A DNA stretch of 64,000 bases from Harmothoe impar (lineage: Eukaryota; Annelida; Polychaeta; Phyllodocida; Polynoidae): positions 43,094,942 to 43,158,941 of the forward strand of contig OX381704.1 of NCBI GenBank assembly GCA_947462335.1, given 5' to 3'. The notes below the pieces were generated by a model. That model was not told the origin of the DNA. It worked only from the letters and a program-made list of their open reading frames with translations, and ran no database searches. The translations under genes were made by a program, and so were the position numbers. Below, piece after piece: positions 62,901-64,000 of the stretch. Within the stretch, counting starts at the first letter, position 1. Each line of letters begins with the position of its first letter.

Positions 62901-63098
62901 AATCTTTATTCATGTTCTCCTCCCAGAGCTACTTCCAGAGCGGTGCCCCAGGGGCTGGGGGTGGCGGGCGGACTGAGCTGGTCGTGGAGTGGACGAACCA
63001 GCACGGGTGTGGGGGGAATGAGGACACGGACCCCCACAAACTGAACTGTAACCTGGTCCTCCAGTACATGTGTCAACCAAATGTCGACTCTCCAACAG
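48898..63098 (+). CDS. second DD3-3-like gene, 5' part (continues beyond window)
   Basis: Three coding exons seen: 48898-49038, 53163-53243, 62927-63098, phases 0, 0 and then 1. It encodes a signal peptide ([16 protein letters not shown]), [21 protein letters not shown] / [25 protein letters not shown] and [14 protein letters not shown], collinear with the N-terminus of the neighbouring gene at 36715-47556. Introns differ: the first two introns of the neighbour are absent, and two new ones split FDSQ/NNN and YRM/SYF. A glycine-rich insert (GAPGAGGGG) is specific to this copy. Intron 1 is 4.1 kb with an inverted repeat; intron 2 is 9.7 kb with the Ngaro element. The remaining exons lie past 64000. 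No defect is seen in the visible part. Confidence 0.85.
49113..49838 (+). repeat. left copy of an inverted mobile-element pair in intron 1
   Basis: 49444-49838 is the reverse complement of 52001-52393 at high similarity. The outer ends CAGTGGCGGCGGAA (49113) and, inverted, the CCGCCGCCGCTG word at 52455-52468 mark a common element terminus. It is non-coding. Confidence 0.65.
50314..50482. mobile_element. MITE with GGTTTGTTT-type TIRs, copy 3
   Basis: A shortened member of the family at 30874-31117, with the same AGGC-A-tract start and T-tract-GGCCT end, containing GACCCTATCAAAACAGGGC in the interior. Confidence 0.5.
50850..52000. other. intron 1 interior, low-complexity
   Basis: Between the two inverted copies lie C- and G-tract-rich sequences (notably 51150-51385, runs of GGTCAA / TTTTTGACC between poly-C blocks) and no gene. 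Apparent ORFs here are compositional. Confidence 0.4.
52001..52468 (-). repeat. right copy of the inverted mobile-element pair in intron 1
   Basis: Reverse-complement counterpart of 49113-49838, about 2.2 kb away in the same intron. The pair could form a roughly 395-bp duplex in the pre-mRNA. Confidence 0.65.
53846..53945. repeat. (TA)n microsatellite
   Basis: About 35 TA units followed by two TACATGTA interruptions, in intron 2 of the second DD3-3-like gene. The Ile-Tyr ORFs across it are artefacts. Confidence 0.9.
53950..56364. other. intron 2 sequence before the Ngaro element
   Basis: No gene recognised. Poly-G tracts at about 54271-54287 and 54405-54418, otherwise AT-rich unique-looking sequence. 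Confidence 0.4.
56365..56588 (+). repeat. Ngaro A1 repeat (5' end)
   Basis: 224 bp, appears identical to 61417-61640. Expected to hold the element's 5' terminus and probably its promoter. Confidence 0.85.
56694..57842 (+). CDS. Ngaro ORF1, gag-like protein
   Basis: 382 residues in good Kozak context (CAGCATGG). The N-terminus is basic and Gly/Pro/Lys rich (about residues 1-55), followed by a proline-rich region. The C-terminus has a cysteine/histidine cluster (about residues 317-362): [12 protein letters not shown] ... [11 protein letters not shown] ... HPESRC, like the zinc-binding end of DIRS/Ngaro gag proteins. It is presumed to bind RNA and form particles. The last codons contain a slippery A AAA AAC (57815-57821), and the TAG stop lies in the loop of a GC hairpin, so a fraction of ribosomes may shift into ORF2. 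Confidence 0.8.
   Translation: MAGRGRGGKPGRGRATPNKNKDPPPPGQAPDAQTPAEQPAAKKKRVGLTKKEREDDRKWKASSDRNMKLIMTHLKIVPEEDEAPLVTPPTLSAPGHVDVPAQGPSFTMPSLTPQVGFSRPLRDLPPTTHLPCALSRPPPPGPPAFHHQDSQNGGDQLAQFVASAAKALTQGKSEANFAHYYVKKGERREKTGLGELLQEDYIWGLLQMHDAGTTLDEHKLFIRRHIAQVVKDSKSFKWAGIRTWSEEVISKISTADLFWDQELKIDLLWVGSVLLHPKDPGAPAHHAPSAAAAPDTPPDKCVVDVGADLLSLKGGPPCQRFNSGACRSKSHHAEGGARRLHICRWCLVNLCKAAYHPESRCFTKPKPAAQDAASKNAPAPPQ
57815..57849 (+). promoter_or_regulatory. predicted -1 ribosomal frameshift signal between Ngaro ORF1 and ORF2
   Basis: In the ORF1 frame the codons are TCA AAA AAC, giving the canonical heptamer A AAA AAC at 57815-57821. A 6-nt spacer GCCCCC (57822-57827) is followed by the perfect 8-bp stem GCGCCGCC (57828-57835) / GGCGGCGC (57842-57849) with loop CCAGTA. 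The -1 frame is exactly the ORF2 frame and stays open from here through the ORF2 ATG at 57869. Confidence 0.75.
57869..60025 (+). CDS. Ngaro ORF2, reverse transcriptase and RNase H
   Basis: 718 residues from the first ATG; the frame is open further upstream across the frameshift site. The reverse transcriptase shows [14 protein letters not shown] (motif A, about residue 338), [15 protein letters not shown] (motif B) and TYIDDYAG (catalytic YIDD, about 407). The RNase H domain follows: [19 protein letters not shown] (Glu, about 600), VRCDNSATV (Asp, about 626) and the C-terminal [15 protein letters not shown] (Asp, about 675). No protease or integrase, and no methyltransferase after RNase H, which fits Ngaro. 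It ends at TGA 60023-60025, overlapping the ATG of ORF3. Confidence 0.9.
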   Translation: MCAPPPGSGAPMSEVGSGPPAPPPVTALCNDSIAAPGEKAPRTQQDLVNTDNLLTLPVYDVNMWHNNDVVPLVCANTTHHPITSDPAKVTGHTCTNDTQTVNTPHSITADTHRPGPQARYQSCVTPQALHITSDCKEALPVGPIEFSPILDKIWPRLSDYGKSVKHPHLDLYEKIREYALPNYLGARIPLVTKYNLQMWERELADYDDPDVCVYLKYGWPSSYTRPSFPATSLTNHPEPQQHAVHVQNFITEELKKGTLLGPFSDDPMVPYTKTSPIMTRPKSDPSERRIIVDLSHPTDNSVNAGIIKNSCQGVPFHYTLPSVTSLLSIIQREGRGALLWSADLSSAYRQLRVDLLDLPLSGIRFKGSIYLDAAASFGCRSSSSHMQRVSSAIQYMMKNRGHDILTYIDDYAGVSGSILQAEEGLACLEDLTSRLGIDLAHKKTVRPTTRMKWLGYIIDTDLMQLSIPQPKMQEVLREVEGWYSKTTASKLEIQELTGKLFFVANCLAPARRFLARILATLRAANHSRYVTIGEEFKKDLRWFTRYGTQSNGIVFVPDGPRPLWELEGDSCMEGGGGYSSTHCYKVTYPPRVKEGLFIHQLEAINVVIAVKNLSPPAPAGIRIHVRCDNSATVLSLTSGKTQDLWLARCARELWLFSAINDVQITITHTPGKKMVLSDALSRACLSDAEDRAATKMALDRGLTFVHPDLQKDLFDNDL
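60022..61008 (+). CDS. Ngaro ORF3, tyrosine recombinase
   Basis: 328 residues. Catalytic residues of the tyrosine recombinase family are visible: Arg in FTFTRQSN (about residue 153), HSLRRGASQ (His-x-x-Arg, about 273), HGTW (about 297) and the nucleophile Tyr in VYAYTP (about 306). It would integrate the circular cDNA without a target duplication. Its ATG overlaps the ORF2 stop as ATGA (60022-60025). Its last codons belong to repeat B1. Confidence 0.9.
   Translation: MNLIADPPVADLHYQMTRTLHAAVSESTARNRERYRDMYIDFCAAYNIPILAPSPYQLCLYLQNLFNRFSAVGSMKNYFSGAKIFIDLQFGDTSGFSSRAVYEMKKGMERMSTHVPTQAPPLFPDQLIMLAGYCDTLGTPGRVYKAALLLMYFTFTRQSNVSAAGADGLSPHLLIREDVQPSAAGLHVRLRSSKTIRHLKDQVVLPVHRLTPTTTYCPVVSYWVMTRLVPGPSWAPAFFLPGGRPLTTPALLKVLRAGLQHGGVTNHMEYTLHSLRRGASQTVAQAGAEVGEVMRHGTWTSRAVYAYTPRIMYTSVPSTLATRFGHSQ
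60993..61420 (+). repeat. Ngaro B1 repeat
   Basis: 428 bp, repeated at 61681-62108. Its start covers the last five codons and stop of ORF3. It contains AATAAA at about 61368, a possible poly(A) signal. It overlaps A2 by the 4-bp AATT. Confidence 0.85.
61417..61640 (+). repeat. Ngaro A2 repeat
   Basis: Second copy of A1, directly following B1. A 40-nt unique spacer (61641-61680) separates it from B2. B1-A2 thus looks like the circle junction carried inside the element. Confidence 0.85.
61681..62108 (+). repeat. Ngaro B2 repeat (3' end)
   Basis: Second copy of B1; ends in TTTCAATT at the host junction. It repeats the AATAAA poly(A) word at about 62056. Confidence 0.85.
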
Positions 63099-64000
63099 GT
63101 AAGACATTCAACCCTTTTAAGACAGTATAATTGTTTAATGCACTATGCCCTTTAATCAATGATTGAATGCAACCATAATATGCAACTCGTCATGCATTAT
63201 GCCGATTCTATGGCGTTGATGCACTGCCGAAGGGTCGGCATGATGGTCCAATGCAGCGCCAGCGAGTTACTCACCACCACTGAGTAAGTGCATAATAATG
63301 AATTAGCCTAGACCTGGGCTAGGCTATGGGACATGTTTTTGGATATATTTAACTTGCATCCGAAGCCTATATCAGCTATTTATCTGTACTATAGGTTACG
63401 GCACGGATTTGAAGTATCTAATCTATCTAACTTGTTTGCCACTTGAATCAAACAAACCTCATGAATTCTCCACTATATTGATGCGGGGTTCAGATTAGGA
63501 TATCTGTGAACGTCAGTAAATACCACAGGACACATAACCGATGACTCACATGTGTAGATATAGCCCCCAGCCGGTACACAGCATCACGTGAGCCGTGCAC
63601 ATCACTGATAACCATGTATATATACCTATACCAGATTAGATACACACCTGTCTCACCTGTAGGGGTCATAATTAGGACTGATTACCCAGGGATAGTTAGG
63701 GATGCCATGTAAGGCCAGCCAAAGTAACAAAGGATGGTTCAACTGTTATTTGTTCTGTCACCAGTTTAAATTCAAATAAATGTCCCTATTAAATGTATAG
63801 AAGGGATGTATTTCACCACCACCTAGTTCACTCTATCAAAAAATATTCAACTATCCAACATAATAATCTATTGAAATATACTAGGTGCTGAATCCCCAAT
63901 GATTTATCTATATCGGTGAATAAGAAAAAGTTCTTTATTCAGTATGTACATGGGTTTTATAAAGTTAACCCCAATTGTGAATCCTATTAAGCATAAGCAG
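63099..64000 (+). other. start of intron 3 of the second DD3-3-like gene
   Basis: Donor GTAAGA at 63099. No further exon with DD3-3 similarity is visible to the window end. A degenerate member of the GCGAGTTACTC palindromic family lies at about 63170-63290. Confidence 0.5.

Overview
The window is nuclear DNA of an animal: GT-AG introns, long AT-rich non-coding stretches, three metazoan protein-coding loci and dense mobile-element litter. The mixture (PTP-PEST family phosphatase, EBP sterol isomerase, DD3-3-like proteins, an Ngaro retroelement, many short palindromic elements, frequent TAGGCCTA and TACATGTA words) fits a marine invertebrate, most likely an invertebrate deuterostome such as amphioxus, hemichordate or echinoderm. 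The species cannot be fixed from sequence alone, and a lophotrochozoan is not excluded.

Layout. 1-2222: intergenic DNA with a solo LTR (923-1142) and the promoter of the first gene. 2223-24763 (+): a 15-exon PTP-PEST-type tyrosine phosphatase; its 12-kb intron 7 is full of repeats, and a 78-bp minisatellite sits on the 3' edge of exon 8. 24764-33991: probable long 3' UTR, then repeats, then the EBP promoter. 34002-35181 (+): EBP in three coding exons. 36715-47556 (-): a complete 15-exon DD3-3-like type I membrane protein. 48898-63098 (+): the 5' part of a second DD3-3-like gene, head-to-head with the first; its intron 2 holds an apparently intact 5.7-kb Ngaro-type tyrosine-recombinase retrotransposon (56365-62108).

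Most notable. (1) A miniature LTR element (13464-14332, minus strand; solo LTR at 923-1142) carries in each 220-bp LTR a 73-nt tRNA-like gene with A box, B box, fully paired acceptor stem and T4 terminator. The element's primer binding site is complementary to the 3' end that this tRNA would have after CCA addition. The element therefore appears to encode its own reverse-transcription primer. (2) The Ngaro element has a textbook -1 frameshift signal (slippery A AAA AAC, 6-nt spacer, 8-bp GC hairpin) at the gag/pol junction and an ATGA stop-start overlap between RT and recombinase. (3) Most units of the 78-bp array in the phosphatase gene recreate a GTAAG-type 5' splice site in the same phase, so alternative splicing could add 26 residues per unit.

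The three host loci share no evident pathway. The phosphatase is cytosolic signalling, EBP is ER sterol synthesis, and the DD3-3-like pair is secretory or cell-surface. All exon boundaries below come from reading splice sites, codon phase and family similarity by eye; no search was run.
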